64,000 bases of DNA from Hyphomonadaceae bacterium (GCA_023384105.1 JAHDXR010000004.1:62001-126000); one strand, 5' to 3'. Shown: positions 18,089 to 28,737, counted from the first letter of the stretch. Notes: generated by a model from the sequence alone, not told the origin. Program-made: numbers and translations.

Positions 18089-18901
18089 ATGACTTGTCGT
18101 TCGGCTCCCGCCACACGGACCCGGCTCGCGGCGTGCCTCGCCGCGGCCGGGCTTCTTCTTGCCAGCGCCGCTGCGGCGCAAACCCGTCTGCCGCCGCCGA
18201 CCCAGCCGGTCACCGCCGACGCGCGCCAGGATCGGATCGAGGAACTCGAGCGCCAGCTGCGCGAGCAGACCGCCGAGACCGAGCGGCTGCAGTTCGAACT
18301 GAACCAGGCGCAGCGCGAACTCACCCGTCTGCGCGGCATGGTCGGCGAGCTGGCCGGCGTGAACCAGCAGCTCATCACGGCGCCGCCGGCGGATGCGGAC
18401 GCGCCAAGCGGCGGGAACCCGGCGCCGGCTACGCTGAACGACGCTCAGCGCGCCGCCACCGGCGCGCTCGGCAGTCTGCCCGCCGACGCTGCGCCCGCGC
18501 CCGCCGCGCCGCGCGATCCGGCGGCCGAATACGCCCGCGCCCGCCAGCTGCTGGTGAACGGCCAGTACGCCGAGGCGGAGGCGGCGTTCAGCTCCTATCT
18601 CGAAGCGCATCCGCAGGCCGAGAACGTCGCCGACGCACGTTTCTGGTTCGCTTTCACGCTTGCGGCGCGCAATAACCACGCCGATGCCGCCGCGAATTTC
18701 GTGCAGTACCTGCAAGCCTACCCGAACGCGCCGCGCGCCGCGGAAGCGCAGGTGCGGCTCGGCATGGCGCTCGTCGCCATGGGCAACACCCGCCAGGGCT
18801 GCGGCGCTTTCTCCAACCTGGCGCGCCGCTATCCGAACGCGCCGCGCAACGTGCGCGATCTCGCCGCCCGCGAAGCCCGCGCCGCCAATTGCCCAGCCTG
18901 A
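18089..18901 (+). CDS. cpoB: Tol-Pal system protein CpoB (YbgF)
   Basis: 270 aa with a signal peptide (AAAGLLLASAAAAQ). A coiled coil at about 45-100 (RIEELERQLREQTAETERLQFELNQAQREL) is the trimerisation region. C-terminal TPR-like repeats include EYARARQLLVNGQYAEAEAAF, DARFWFAFTLAARNNHADAAANF and AEAQVRLGMALVAMGNTRQGC. In E. coli CpoB coordinates peptidoglycan synthesis with Tol-driven constriction in the periplasm. It follows pal by 42 bp. Confidence 0.93.
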   Translation: MTCRSAPATRTRLAACLAAAGLLLASAAAAQTRLPPPTQPVTADARQDRIEELERQLREQTAETERLQFELNQAQRELTRLRGMVGELAGVNQQLITAPPADADAPSGGNPAPATLNDAQRAATGALGSLPADAAPAPAAPRDPAAEYARARQLLVNGQYAEAEAAFSSYLEAHPQAENVADARFWFAFTLAARNNHADAAANFVQYLQAYPNAPRAAEAQVRLGMALVAMGNTRQGCGAFSNLARRYPNAPRNVRDLAAREARAANCPA

Positions 18902-18910
18902 AGCAGAGCC

Positions 18911-20116
18911 ATGCTCGATCGGCTGACGGTCGAGCGGCTCGAAGCGGTCTCCGAGGGCGGCGCGATTGTCGTCGCGCTCTCCGGCGGCGGCGATTCGCTG
19001 GCGCTTTTGCACCTGCTGAAAGAGGCGCTGGGAGCGGCGCGACTGCGCGCCGTCGTCGTCGATCACGCACTGCGCGCGGGCGCCGCCGACGATGCGCGCG
19101 CGGCGCACGGCTTCGCGCGCGACGCCGGCGTCGAAGCCGAAATCGTCACGCTGCGCTGGCCCGCCGGTCCCAGCCGCGCGCAGAGCGCCGCACGCGCGGC
19201 GCGCTATGCGGCTTTATGCGAACGCGCGCGGGCGCTCGGCGCGCGCGCCATCGCCGCCGGCCACACCCGCGACGATCAGGCCGAGACGGTGCTGCTCCGC
19301 GCCGAGCGCGGCAGCGGCTGGCGCGGCCTCGCCGGCATGGCGCCGCTCGCGCCCGCGCCGGTCTGGCCGGAGGGGCGGGGCCTGTGGCTCGCGCGCCCGC
19401 TGCTCGCGGCGCGGCGTGAAGCGCTGCGCGCCTTTTTACGCCAGCGCGGCCTGCGCTGGATCGAGGACCCCGCCAACGCCAACCCCGATTTCGCCCGCGT
19501 CCGCGCCCGGCAGGCGCTGGCCGAGCTGGAGCAGGGCGGCCTGGACCCGATGCGTTTCGCCGCACTGGCGGAGCGGATCGCCCCGCACGCGCGCGCGCTC
19601 GACGCCGCCGCCTTCGCGCTGATCGGGGCCGCCGCTGCGTTCGAGACCGACGCCATCGTGATCAACCGCGCGCGGTGGCGCGCCAGCGTTCCGGTGCTGC
19701 AACGCGCGCTTTCCGTGCTGCTCGCCGCCGCCGGCGGGGCGGCGCGGGCGCCGGCGCCGGATGCGCTCGTGGCGGAACTCCAGCTGGACAAGGCCTTCAC
19801 GCTGGCCGGGGCGCTGCTGCGGCCGGGCCGCGGCGGCGTCCGCATCGTGCGCGACCCCGGCGCGCTGACGGGCCGGGCGGACGGCGCCGCGCCGCCGCCG
19901 CCGCTCGCGCTCGCGCCCGGAACTGAAGCAGTTTGGGACAACCGCCTCGCGCTCACCGTGATGGAACCCGGCTGGTCGCTGGTGACCGAAAACGGCGCAC
20001 CCCGGCTGGCGCGCGGCGCGGATCGGCTCGGAGTGCCGCACGTCAGCCATTCCTGGCTGCTGAAGGCCCGCGTGCAGCACCTGCTCGGGCGAACCGGCGG
20101 CGGCGAAAATGCGTGA
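18911..20116 (+). CDS. tilS: tRNA(Ile)-lysidine synthetase
   Basis: 401 aa. The PP-loop ATP-binding motif SGGGDS is at residues 24-29, followed by VVVDHALRAGAADDARAAH and AGHTRDDQAETVLLR. This is the N-type ATP-pyrophosphatase core of TilS. The enzyme puts lysidine on C34 of the minor tRNA-Ile so it reads AUA. The C-terminal end (GVPHVSHSWLLKARVQHLLGR) is divergent. It is linked to tol-pal and ftsH, the usual alphaproteobacterial order. The proposed AUA start of infC makes AUA decoding notable here. Confidence 0.93.
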   Translation: MLDRLTVERLEAVSEGGAIVVALSGGGDSLALLHLLKEALGAARLRAVVVDHALRAGAADDARAAHGFARDAGVEAEIVTLRWPAGPSRAQSAARAARYAALCERARALGARAIAAGHTRDDQAETVLLRAERGSGWRGLAGMAPLAPAPVWPEGRGLWLARPLLAARREALRAFLRQRGLRWIEDPANANPDFARVRARQALAELEQGGLDPMRFAALAERIAPHARALDAAAFALIGAAAAFETDAIVINRARWRASVPVLQRALSVLLAAAGGAARAPAPDALVAELQLDKAFTLAGALLRPGRGGVRIVRDPGALTGRADGAAPPPPLALAPGTEAVWDNRLALTVMEPGWSLVTENGAPRLARGADRLGVPHVSHSWLLKARVQHLLGRTGGGENA

Positions 20117-20255
20117 TTTCGCGTCTGCGGCGTTCACCCGGCCTTGACCGCGCCTATGGCATTGAGGGGTGTTCAGCGCCGGGGCCGGTCCCTATCTTGC
20201 TGAAGAAAGTGTTTCCGCGCCCTGAGCTTGGCGCGTGGCCAGAAGGTCCCGGTTG

Positions 20256-22178
<1,923 letters not shown>

Positions 22179-22197
22179 GCCAAACACCAAACATGAA

Positions 22198-22219
22198 CCG
22201 CCGGCGGAAACGCCGGCGG
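22198..22219. repeat. Palindromic repeat, family B (short copy)
   Basis: CCGCCGGCG-GAAA-CGCCGGCGG is a perfect 9-bp stem followed by TCCATAGGGG, the family B end. It lies just after ftsH and could aid termination. Confidence 0.75.
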
Positions 22220-22321
22220 TCCATAGGGGCGGCGCGTTGGATTTAGCGCATGGCGCTGCAGGCGACGTCCGCGCTGCGCCGGACGGAACTTGCTCCCGCT
22301 TGTCCAGCGCGCGTGAGCCAA

Positions 22322-22349
22322 GGACCGCGGGCCTTCAGGCCCGCGGTCC
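22322..22349. terminator. Hairpin between convergent ftsH and SRPBCC genes
   Basis: GGACCGCGGGCC-TTCA-GGCCCGCGGTCC is a 12-bp perfect GC-rich stem in the 177-bp convergent gap. It has no long U tract on either side, so it would be a bidirectional hairpin terminator or transcript-end stabiliser. Confidence 0.6.
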
Positions 22350-22355
22350 GTTCCC

Positions 22356-22874
22356 TCACGCCGCGCCTTCGTAGGCTTCGTGCGCGGCCAGCACCGACGC
22401 CCAGAACCGGTTCGTCGGCTTGCCTTCGAGCAGCCCGGCCAGCGTCTCCACATGCGCCGTCCAGCCGCCGGCATAGTCGCGCGCCGCTTTTTCGGTTTCG
22501 ATTTTAGTGTGGGTCAGCGTCAGCAATGTCTCGTCGCCCATCGCCGTGAGCGCGAAGCTCACTTCGGAGACGTTCTCTTCGCCGAACGTGATCGTCAGCA
22601 GCCGCGGCGGATCAAACGCCAGCACCCGCCCCGCCATCGGAAATTCGCCGTTCTTCATCGCCGCCCAGCGCTCGGGCGGGGTCTCATCGGTGATGCGATG
22701 GTGCGCGAAGAGAATGCTGAACGCCTGCCCGGCGGCGCTGAGCGTGTCGCCGCCCGCGAACCAGCGCGCGCGCTTTTCGCCATCGACAAAATAGCTCCAC
22801 ACCCGCTCGACCGGCGCTTTGAGACGGCGTTCGAGGACGAAAGTGTCCGGCGCAGCGAAGCGGCCCAATTCCAT
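22356..22874 (-). CDS. SRPBCC (AHSA1-like) domain protein
   Basis: 172 aa START/Bet v1-like fold. It shows TFVLERRLKAPVERVWSYFVDGEKRARWFAGG at the start and FGEENVSEVSFALTAMGDETLLTLTHTKIE, then WTAHVETLAGLLEG. This pattern is typical of activator-of-Hsp90 C-terminal-like proteins encoded next to ArsR regulators. The ligand is unknown. It follows the ArsR gene by 11 bp on the same strand and is presumably under its control. Confidence 0.85.
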   Translation of the reverse strand: MELGRFAAPDTFVLERRLKAPVERVWSYFVDGEKRARWFAGGDTLSAAGQAFSILFAHHRITDETPPERWAAMKNGEFPMAGRVLAFDPPRLLTITFGEENVSEVSFALTAMGDETLLTLTHTKIETEKAARDYAGGWTAHVETLAGLLEGKPTNRFWASVLAAHEAYEGAA

Positions 22875-22885
22875 GATCTGCTCCT

Positions 22886-23209
22886 TCAGTCGTCATGCTC
22901 GGCCAGGGCGCGCTCCAGCGCGTCGAGGCGGATGTTCCAGAGTTTGCGCTGCTGCTCGATCCATTCCGCCGCAGCGTCGAGCGGCTTCGGATTGAGCGAA
23001 AGGTAGTGCTCGCGGCCCGCGCGGCGGCGGCGCACCAGCTCCGCGCGCTCCAGCATGCGAATGTGTTTCGACACCGCGTTGAGCGACATCGCGAACGGTG
23101 CGGCGATCTCCGTCACCCGCGCTTCGCCGGCGCCGAGCCGCTGCAGGATCGCCCGCCGCGTCGGATCGGCGAGGGCGAGCATGGTGTGATCGAGGGCGGC
23201 CGGATTCAT
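22886..23209 (-). CDS. ArsR-family transcriptional regulator
   Basis: 107 aa winged-helix repressor: HTMLALADPTRRAILQRLGAGEARVTEIAAPFAMSLNAVSKHIRMLERAELVRRRRAGREHYLSLNP. The region NAVSKHIRMLERAEL is the recognition helix. No metal-binding Cys motif (ELCVCDL type) is present, as in the ArsR/SRPBCC pair subgroup. The ATG at 23209 is preferred; a TTG two codons earlier is possible. A perfect dyad overlaps the start, which implies autorepression. Confidence 0.9.
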   Translation of the reverse strand: MNPAALDHTMLALADPTRRAILQRLGAGEARVTEIAAPFAMSLNAVSKHIRMLERAELVRRRRAGREHYLSLNPKPLDAAAEWIEQQRKLWNIRLDALERALAEHDD

Positions 23210-23231
23210 ATTCAACTAATAAGTTGAATAT
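23208..23231. promoter_or_regulatory. Operator dyad at ArsR start
   Basis: Perfect 10-bp inverted arms ATATTCAACT (23208-23217) and AGTTGAATAT (23222-23231) with a 4-bp AATA spacer. The dyad is AT-rich in a GC-rich genome and overlaps the start codon of the ArsR gene. This fits dimer binding that shuts off the ArsR-SRPBCC operon. Confidence 0.75.
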
Positions 23232-23317
23232 TAGCGTGCGTCAACCCCGCGCTGGCGCCGTCCGCCCGTATCGGTTAGAGCCGCGCCAACGTTTCGCGAA
23301 TCCGTTTGGGGCAAGAC

Positions 23318-23398
23318 ATGGCCGCGCTTATCGCCATCGGCGTCTTCATCGTCGCCATCTTCCTGCTGAACCTCCTGGACTTCGGCCGCCTGGACTAA
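23318..23398 (+). CDS. Small single-span membrane protein (26 aa)
   Basis: MAALIAIGVFIVAIFLLNLLDFGRLD: one hydrophobic helix followed by an acidic/basic tail. It overlaps the pgsA stop tail-to-tail by about 4 bp. GGGG lies 8 bp upstream. Neat hydrophobic content and a compact frame argue for a real microprotein. There is no homology evidence and its function is unknown. Confidence 0.4.
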   Translation: MAALIAIGVFIVAIFLLNLLDFGRLD

Positions 23399-23991
23399 GT
23401 CCGGCGCAGCAGCGCGGCCGCGTATTGCGCGCCGCTGATCAGCGCCAGCGCCGCCGCCGCCCACAGAAGCAGCCGCGCGCCCCAATAGAGCCCCAGCACC
23501 AGCGCGGCCGACTGGCCCAGCAGCGCCGCGGTCTGGAACGCCAGAAACGCGGCCACGCCGCACATCTCCGCCGCCGCCTTCCACTTGCCGAGCCGGCTCA
23601 CCGGCAGCGACCTGCCTTGCGCCGAGACGCCTTCGCGCAGGCCCGCCACCGCCACATCGCGCCCCAGGATCAGCACCGACGCCGCCACAAGTTCGAGCGG
23701 CAGCGCCGCGTAGGCGAGCGCGATCAGCGCGCAGGTGATCAGCACCTTGTCGGCGGCGTGATCGAGTGCTGCGCCCAGCGGCGTGACGGCGTCGAGCTTC
23801 CGCGCCGCCCAGCCGTCGAGCCAGTCGGTCGCCGCCGCCAGCAGGAAGAGGAAGAGGGCAAGCCCGAAAATGAGCCCGGCGACGAAGCGGTCGGCGTGCA
23901 GCAGCGTCGCCCCCCACAGCACCAGCCCCGCAATCGCCGGCCCCATGACGATGCGGAAAATGGTGAGCAGGGTGGGAATGTTCGACACCAT
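23395..23991 (-). CDS. pgsA: CDP-diacylglycerol--glycerol-3-phosphate 3-phosphatidyltransferase
   Basis: 198 aa from MVSNIPTLLTIFRIVMGP; the longer upstream frame is repeat sequence. The CDP-alcohol phosphotransferase motif D-x2-D-G-x2-A-R-x8-G-x3-D-x3-D reads DWLDGWAARKLDAVTPLGAALDHAAD (residues about 54-80). Four or more hydrophobic helices surround it. PgsA makes phosphatidylglycerol phosphate in the inner membrane. It sits downstream of uvrC, a common proteobacterial order, with a family C repeat between them. Confidence 0.95.
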   Translation of the reverse strand: MVSNIPTLLTIFRIVMGPAIAGLVLWGATLLHADRFVAGLIFGLALFLFLLAAATDWLDGWAARKLDAVTPLGAALDHAADKVLITCALIALAYAALPLELVAASVLILGRDVAVAGLREGVSAQGRSLPVSRLGKWKAAAEMCGVAAFLAFQTAALLGQSAALVLGLYWGARLLLWAAAALALISGAQYAAALLRRT

Positions 23992-23995
23992 CACC

Positions 23996-24122
23996 CCTTC
24001 CCTTTGAGGAGAAGGGGCAGGGAGCGGGGTGAAGCGCGGCGTTTTGAGTTTGCGATGCCGCACGTTTCGGGAAGCGGCGGCGCATCGCCCCACTCCCAAC
24101 CCCCTCCCCTCGCGGGGAGGGG
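23996..24122. repeat. Palindromic repeat, family C (full element)
   Basis: Left part CCCCTTCCCTTTGAGGAGAAGGGG with GGGAGCGGGGTG, about 60 bp of spacer, then CGCCCCACTCCCAACCCCC and hairpin CTCCCCTCGCGGGGAG. It has the same architecture as the element at 53175-53338. It occupies the uvrC-pgsA gap. Confidence 0.75.
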
Positions 24123-24126
24123 ACTT

Positions 24127-26247
24127 TCAGCGCGTGCTGTCGTGGAAGAAGTCATAGATGCGCTTCGCCAGTTCCTTGTTCACGCCTTCGACGCCTTCGA
24201 GTTCCGCCAGCGCCGCGCGCGAGACGCCGCGCGCGGAGCCGAAGCGATCGAGCAAGGCGCGTTTGCGGGCAGGACCGATGCCGCCGATCTCGTCGAGCGG
24301 GTTCCTGGCGATGCCGGCTTTGCGCTTGCCGCGATGGGCGCCGATGGCGAAGCGGTGGGCTTCGTCGCGGAGCCGTTGCAGGTAGTAGAGGACGGGGCTT
24401 TTCTCGTCGAGCCGGAACGGCGCGCGGCCCGGAACGAAGAAGCGCTCGCGGCCGGCGTCGCGGTCCACGCCCTTGGCGATGCCGGCGATGGTGATGCGAT
24501 GCTTGAGACCGAGTTCGTCCAGCGCTTCGAGTGCGGCGTTGAGCTGGCCTTCGCCGCCGTCGATCAGCACAAGGTCGGGCCAGGCGCCGAACCTCGTCTC
24601 GCGCTCGCCGTCGTCGCGCTCCTTGGAGAAATCGACGCCGCCGTCGACGATCTTGCCGCCGCGCGCGCGTTCAACTGCTCCCCCGCTTGCGGGGGAGCTG
24701 TCATCCCGGACTTGATCCGGGATGACTGAGGCGGCGCTGGCGCTTTCCCCCTCCCGCTCGCTGTCGCTCGCGACCTCCCCCGCAGGCGGGGGAGGCGTTT
24801 CATCGTCCCGCTCCGCCAGCATGCGTGCGAAGCGGCGGCGGATCGTCGCTTTCATCATGGCGAAGTCGTCGCCGCCGAACGCCTCGCTCTTCATGTTGAA
24901 CTTGCGGTACTGGGTCTTCACGAAGCCCTCAGGGCCGGCGACGATCATCGCGCCCAGCGCGTTCGACCCCTGGATGTGGCTGTTGTCGTACACCTCGATG
25001 CGCTCGGGCCGCTGCGGCAGGCCGAACACTTCGGCGACGCCGTCGAGCAGCTTCGCTACGCTGCCGGTCTCGGCCATGCGCCGGCCCAGCGCTTCGCGCG
25101 CGTTGAGCAGGGCGGCGTCGACGATTTCGCGTTTCTCGCCGCGCTCGGGCTTGCGGATCTCGATCCTGCACTCGGCGCGCACGCACAGGGCTTCTTCGAG
25201 CAGGCCGCGGTCGGCCGGCTCGACATTGGTCAGCACCAGCTTGGGCGGTTCGCGGTCGTCGTAGAATTGGGCGATGAACGCGGCCAGGATGTCCTCGGGC
25301 GTTTCCTCGGCGCCGTGGCGCGGGAAATAGGCGCGGTTGCCCCAGTTCTGGCCGGCGCGGAAGAAGAACACCTGGATGCAGCTCTGCCCGCCCTCGCCGT
25401 GCAGCGCGAACACGTCGGCTTCCTCGAACGTCTGCGGATTTATCCCTTGCGAGGCGCGCACCGCCGCCAGCGCGCGGATGCGGTTGCGCAGCCGCGCGGC
25501 GTGTTCGAACTCGAGCTTCTCGGCTGCGTCGCGCATTTCGGCGGCGAGCCGGTCCTGCAGCTCGACCGAGCGGCCTTCCAGGAAATCGATCGCGTCCTTC
25601 ACCAGCGCGGCGTATTCTTCCTTGCTGACGAAATCGACGCACGGCGCCGCGCAGCGCTTGATCTGATAGAGCAGGCACGGCCGGGTGCGGCCCGCATAGG
25701 TGGAGTCCGAGCACGAGCGCAGCAGGAACGCCTTCTGCAGCGTGTTGAGCGTGCGGTTCACCGCGCCGGCGCTGGCGAACGGCCCGTAGAACTTGCCCTT
25801 GAAGCTCTTGGCGCCGCGGTGCTTCTGCAGCGCCGCCGCCGGATGATCCATGCGGATGGCGATGTACGGGAAGCTCTTGTCGTCCCGCATCAGCACATTG
25901 TAGCGCGGCCGAAGCCGCTTGATCATGTTGGTTTCGAGCAGCAGCGCTTCGGTCTCGGTCGCGGTGACGATCACTTCGAGCGACGCCGTCTGATGGATCA
26001 TGCGATGGACGGCGTTGGTGTGCGCGCGTCCCTGCGCGTACTGGCCGACGCGGTTCTTCAGGTTCTTGGCCTTGCCGACATAGAGCACCTCGCCGTCGGC
26101 CCCGAGCATGCGGTAGACGCCCGGCCGCGACGGCAGCCGTTTCCACGCGTCGCGGATCGCCTCCACGCCCTTCAGTTCGGGACGTGGGGCGTCTTCGCCC
26201 GGCAGTTCGCTCAGCGGGGGCAGGGAGGGTTTGTCGGCGCCGCTCAT
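24127..26247 (-). CDS. uvrC: Excinuclease ABC subunit C, with in-frame repeat insertion
   Basis: 706 aa, longer than the usual ~600-640. It has the N-terminal GIY-YIG nuclease ([28 protein letters not shown]), a Cys region ([15 protein letters not shown]) and a UVR domain. The RNase H-like endonuclease domain includes [19 protein letters not shown] and [20 protein letters not shown]-terminal (HhH)2 region has [19 protein letters not shown]. Between FARMLAER and the PDLVLIDGG strand, residues about 478-530 are palindrome-encoded low-complexity sequence ([17 protein letters not shown]). UvrC makes both incisions in nucleotide excision repair. Confidence 0.96.
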   Translation of the reverse strand: MSGADKPSLPPLSELPGEDAPRPELKGVEAIRDAWKRLPSRPGVYRMLGADGEVLYVGKAKNLKNRVGQYAQGRAHTNAVHRMIHQTASLEVIVTATETEALLLETNMIKRLRPRYNVLMRDDKSFPYIAIRMDHPAAALQKHRGAKSFKGKFYGPFASAGAVNRTLNTLQKAFLLRSCSDSTYAGRTRPCLLYQIKRCAAPCVDFVSKEEYAALVKDAIDFLEGRSVELQDRLAAEMRDAAEKLEFEHAARLRNRIRALAAVRASQGINPQTFEEADVFALHGEGGQSCIQVFFFRAGQNWGNRAYFPRHGAEETPEDILAAFIAQFYDDREPPKLVLTNVEPADRGLLEEALCVRAECRIEIRKPERGEKREIVDAALLNAREALGRRMAETGSVAKLLDGVAEVFGLPQRPERIEVYDNSHIQGSNALGAMIVAGPEGFVKTQYRKFNMKSEAFGGDDFAMMKATIRRRFARMLAERDDETPPPPAGEVASDSEREGESASAASVIPDQVRDDSSPASGGAVERARGGKIVDGGVDFSKERDDGERETRFGAWPDLVLIDGGEGQLNAALEALDELGLKHRITIAGIAKGVDRDAGRERFFVPGRAPFRLDEKSPVLYYLQRLRDEAHRFAIGAHRGKRKAGIARNPLDEIGGIGPARKRALLDRFGSARGVSRAALAELEGVEGVNKELAKRIYDFFHDSTR
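24678..24797. repeat. Palindromic repeats inside uvrC
   Basis: Three dyads lie within the coding sequence: CTCCCCCGCTTGCGGGGGAG (24678-24697), TCATCCCGGA...TCCGGGATGA (24701-24725) and CTCCCCCGCAGGCGGGGGAG near 24774-24793. The outer two form a larger inverted pair. They keep the reading frame and are absent from ordinary UvrC proteins. This is like the protein-coding palindromic elements known from Rickettsia, though of different sequence. Confidence 0.85.
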
Positions 26248-26362
26248 CGAAGCAGTCAGTCTAGCCCAGAGAATGGGGCTTCGTCCGGCCTGATCCCAGA
26301 GGGTTGATCGGAGCGCGCGCCCGCTCTAGCCCTGGAGGCTCGCCCAGGGGAGGACGGGGCCG

Positions 26363-26845
26363 ATGCGCGCAGTTCTATGTTGCGCCGCGCTCGCCGCGGC
26401 GGCGGTCGCGGGCGCGGCGTCGGCGCAGGAGGATTTCCGCCGCCAGGTGCTGGGCTATCTGGAGCACGGCCTCGCCCGCCATGCCGCGCAGGGCTACGCC
26501 GTGGAGCGCACGGTTCCCGATCTCGTCGCGCCGCTGGAGCTGGATCGGCCCTATCTGTGGTCGGTCTATCTGATCGAGGGCGTGACCTATCGCGTCTATG
26601 CGGCCTGCGACGTCGATTGCGCCGATCTCGACATGGAAATCTACGGCGCGGACGGAACCTTCGTCGAGCGCGACGCGGCTCGCGACGACACGCCTTACGT
26701 GCAGCTCACGCCGGCGCGCACCGGGCGTCACTATGTGCGCCTGTGGCTCTACGAATGCAGCGCCGAGCCGTGTTTCGTCGCCGCCCGCGTGGTCTCTGGC
26801 GGCCGGCCCGCCGAGCGCGCGGCGGCGCCGGCGCAAAGCCCGTGA
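26363..26845 (+). CDS. Hypothetical secreted protein (160 aa)
   Basis: A signal peptide (MRAVLCCAALAAAAVAGAASAQ) precedes a helix-rich start (FRRQVLGYLEHGLARHAAQGY). A beta-rich domain follows: LWSVYLIEGVTYRVYAACDVDCADLDMEIYGADG, then LTPARTGRHYVRLWLYECSAEPCFVAARVV. The layout resembles pre-peptidase C-terminal (PPC-like) beta-sandwiches. Two short Cys pairs, C-DVD-C and C-SAEP-C, probably form disulfides in the periplasm. Function is unknown. Confidence 0.7.
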   Translation: MRAVLCCAALAAAAVAGAASAQEDFRRQVLGYLEHGLARHAAQGYAVERTVPDLVAPLELDRPYLWSVYLIEGVTYRVYAACDVDCADLDMEIYGADGTFVERDAARDDTPYVQLTPARTGRHYVRLWLYECSAEPCFVAARVVSGGRPAERAAAPAQSP

Positions 26846-26899
26846 GGCGCGACCCGATGCCTTATCGACCCCTCCGTTGCGGCAGCCCAGGTAGAGCCC

Positions 26900-27247
26900 A
26901 TGGATGACGCTCCGCCTCCGGCTGTGAAGCCCGCCGCCCGGTTCAGCGCGCCCGATCCCGAAGCGTGCGAGACCATGAAGGACGTCCGCGCCGGCGTGGA
27001 CGAGATCGACCGCATGCTGGTCGCGCTCATCACCCGCCGCCAGGGCTACATGGACGCCGCCGCCCGCATCAAGCCGACCCGCGCGGTGGTCCGCGACGAG
27101 GCGCGCATCCAGCAGGTGCTCGACAACGTGAAGGCCGAGGCCGAGAAGCACGGGCTTTCCTGGTCCATCGCCGAGCCGGTCTGGCGCGAGCTGATGGAAC
27201 GCTGCATCGCCCACGAATTCGAGGTCTGGGACCGGACCCGGACCTGA
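26900..27247 (+). CDS. Chorismate mutase, AroQ class
   Basis: 115 aa monofunctional AroQ-type helical mutase: MKDVRAGVDEIDRMLVALITRRQGYMDAAARIKPTRAVVRDEARIQQVLDNV. The conserved Arg (R of ITRRQGYM), Lys (IKPTR) and Arg/Asp (VVRDEARI) match the active site of the short chorismate mutase/pyochelin-lyase-like subgroup. It converts chorismate to prephenate for Phe and Tyr. Some relatives are isochorismate-pyruvate lyases, so activity is likely rather than certain. No aromatic pathway neighbours. Confidence 0.8.
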   Translation: MDDAPPPAVKPAARFSAPDPEACETMKDVRAGVDEIDRMLVALITRRQGYMDAAARIKPTRAVVRDEARIQQVLDNVKAEAEKHGLSWSIAEPVWRELMERCIAHEFEVWDRTRT

Positions 27248-27490
27248 CTTGTCCACCCGCCAGGGGCGGTATTGCTGCGTCCGCATGCTGACGCGCCGGC
27301 TTGCGCTGTGTTAACCCAAACCGGCTGGGGTGGCTGTCGTCCGGGGGCGGGTGATGGCTTGGTTACTGTCGGCGGCGCAACTTCGCGCGCGGCGCGAGGC
27401 GAAGCGGCGCGATGCAAGCATGCATGGTCGCGCGTGGCGCGGAATCCGCTCTGATGATAGGGGCTTATGCTTCTGCGTGAGGGGCGGCGC

Positions 27491-28564
27491 ATGAGGTGGT
27501 TTCTAGGTTTCCTGCTGGTGATCGCGCTGGTTGCGGGCGCGCTCTACGCGGTCGGCCGCTTTCTGCTGCCCAACCAGCTCGAGGTCGCCCGCAGCATCCA
27601 GGTCGAACGGCCGCGCGCCTCGGTGTTCGCGATGATCAACGATCTGAACATCGCCAAGGAATGGTCGCCCTATTACGCACGCGATCCCAACGCGCAGTTC
27701 ACCATCTCGCCCGCGCCGGGCGAGGGGCAGCGCATGCGCTGGGCCAGCAATGTGCGCGAGGTCGGCTCGGGCAGCATGTCGATCGTGCGCTCGGTCGAGA
27801 ACGAGGCGGTGGAGAGCCTGCTCCAGATCGGCGACCGCGCGACGCTGAACTCGCGCATCGATCTGCAGCGCGGCGAGAACGTAACCAACGTGAACTGGGC
27901 CATCAGCGCCGAGTGCGCCGAAGGCTGGATCAACGTGCCGTGCCGCTACATGAACCTGATCATCCGCTCGACCATCGAGAAGGATCTCGATTCAGGCCTC
28001 GCGCGCCTCAAGGGCCGCGCCGAACAGCTGCCGGCGCAGGACTTCGAAGGCTACGACATCGTCGAAGTGCTGGTGCAGCCGCAGGACGTGATGTTCGTGG
28101 ACGTCACGCTGTCGAACCCGGCGCCGACGTTCGAGGACCGCGACCGCGCCGAGCGCCAGGGCGTGCAGGCGCTGATGAACTCGATCGCCAGCGCCGGCGG
28201 CCAGGCCGACACGGCGACGCTGATCCGGGTTTTCCCGCAGGACAACGGCATTGGCGGGCGTTTCCGCTTCAGCGTCGGCCATCCCTATAGCGGCCCGGCG
28301 CCGGTGCTGATCGGCTCGCGCGTGGGCCAGACGCCGGGCGGGGCCGCGCTGCGCGCCACCGTGGTCGGGCGCCGCTCGCAGGTGCCGCTGATGTACCAGC
28401 GGCTCGAAGCGTTCCGGCAGGCGCATCGTATCGGCCTGCGTCCCGGCGCCGAAGCATGGGAGATCGCCACGCCGACGCCGCAGCCGGACGGCGCCGACCC
28501 CAACGATCCGGTCGAGCGAACCGAGATTTTCTATCCGATCGAAGTGGCTCGCGAACGCAGCTGA
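27491..28564 (+). CDS. SRPBCC and GyrI-like ligand-binding membrane-anchored protein
   Basis: 357 aa from MRWFLGFLLVIALVAGALYAVGRF, a single membrane anchor. A START/SRPBCC domain follows at about 32-165 (VARSIQVERPRASVFAMINDLNIAKEWSPYYARDP). Then comes a region like the GyrI/effector-binding fold at about 180-350 (GVQALMNSIASAGGQADTATLIRV ... LMYQRLEAFRQAHRIGLRPGAEAWEI ... TEIFYPI). The same pairing occurs in many uncharacterised proteobacterial proteins. It presumably binds a hydrophobic small molecule at the membrane. Confidence 0.75.
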   Translation: MRWFLGFLLVIALVAGALYAVGRFLLPNQLEVARSIQVERPRASVFAMINDLNIAKEWSPYYARDPNAQFTISPAPGEGQRMRWASNVREVGSGSMSIVRSVENEAVESLLQIGDRATLNSRIDLQRGENVTNVNWAISAECAEGWINVPCRYMNLIIRSTIEKDLDSGLARLKGRAEQLPAQDFEGYDIVEVLVQPQDVMFVDVTLSNPAPTFEDRDRAERQGVQALMNSIASAGGQADTATLIRVFPQDNGIGGRFRFSVGHPYSGPAPVLIGSRVGQTPGGAALRATVVGRRSQVPLMYQRLEAFRQAHRIGLRPGAEAWEIATPTPQPDGADPNDPVERTEIFYPIEVARERS

Positions 28565-28581
28565 CCACAGCGCGCCGCCGC

Positions 28582-28640
28582 TATGGAGCGCCGGCGTCCT
28601 CGCCGGCAACCCGCTTCAAGCAGGCGACGTCGGCGAGGAT
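28582..28640. repeat. Palindromic repeat, family B (partial copy)
   Basis: CTATGGAGCGCCGGCGTCC with CGCCGGCAACCCGCTTCAAG, then GACGTCGGCGAGGATGGCGCC. It starts like the 4165 and 44800 elements but the distal arm has diverged. Confidence 0.6.
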
Positions 28641-28679
28641 GGCGCCGACGAAGCGCGAAGGTGCGGCGCAAACAGACAA

Positions 28680-28711
28680 AAGGCCCGCGAGGAGTGATCC
28701 CCGCGGGCCTT
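28680..28711. terminator. Bidirectional intrinsic terminator
   Basis: AAGGCCCGCG (28680-28689) pairs with CGCGGGCCTT (28702-28711) around a 12-nt loop. Reading leftward from the cold-shock gene the stem is followed by TTTTGT. Reading rightward it is followed by CGTGTTT. It lies between two convergent genes and can serve both. Confidence 0.8.
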
Positions 28712-28737
28712 CGTGTTTCCGGCTGAGGCCGTCGAGA

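Noticed and set aside
27248-27490. Possible tRNA or small RNA in the gap after the chorismate mutase gene
   Set aside because: No acceptor/T-loop pattern (GGTTCGAATCC-like) or stable cloverleaf could be drawn; it is treated as ordinary intergenic sequence.
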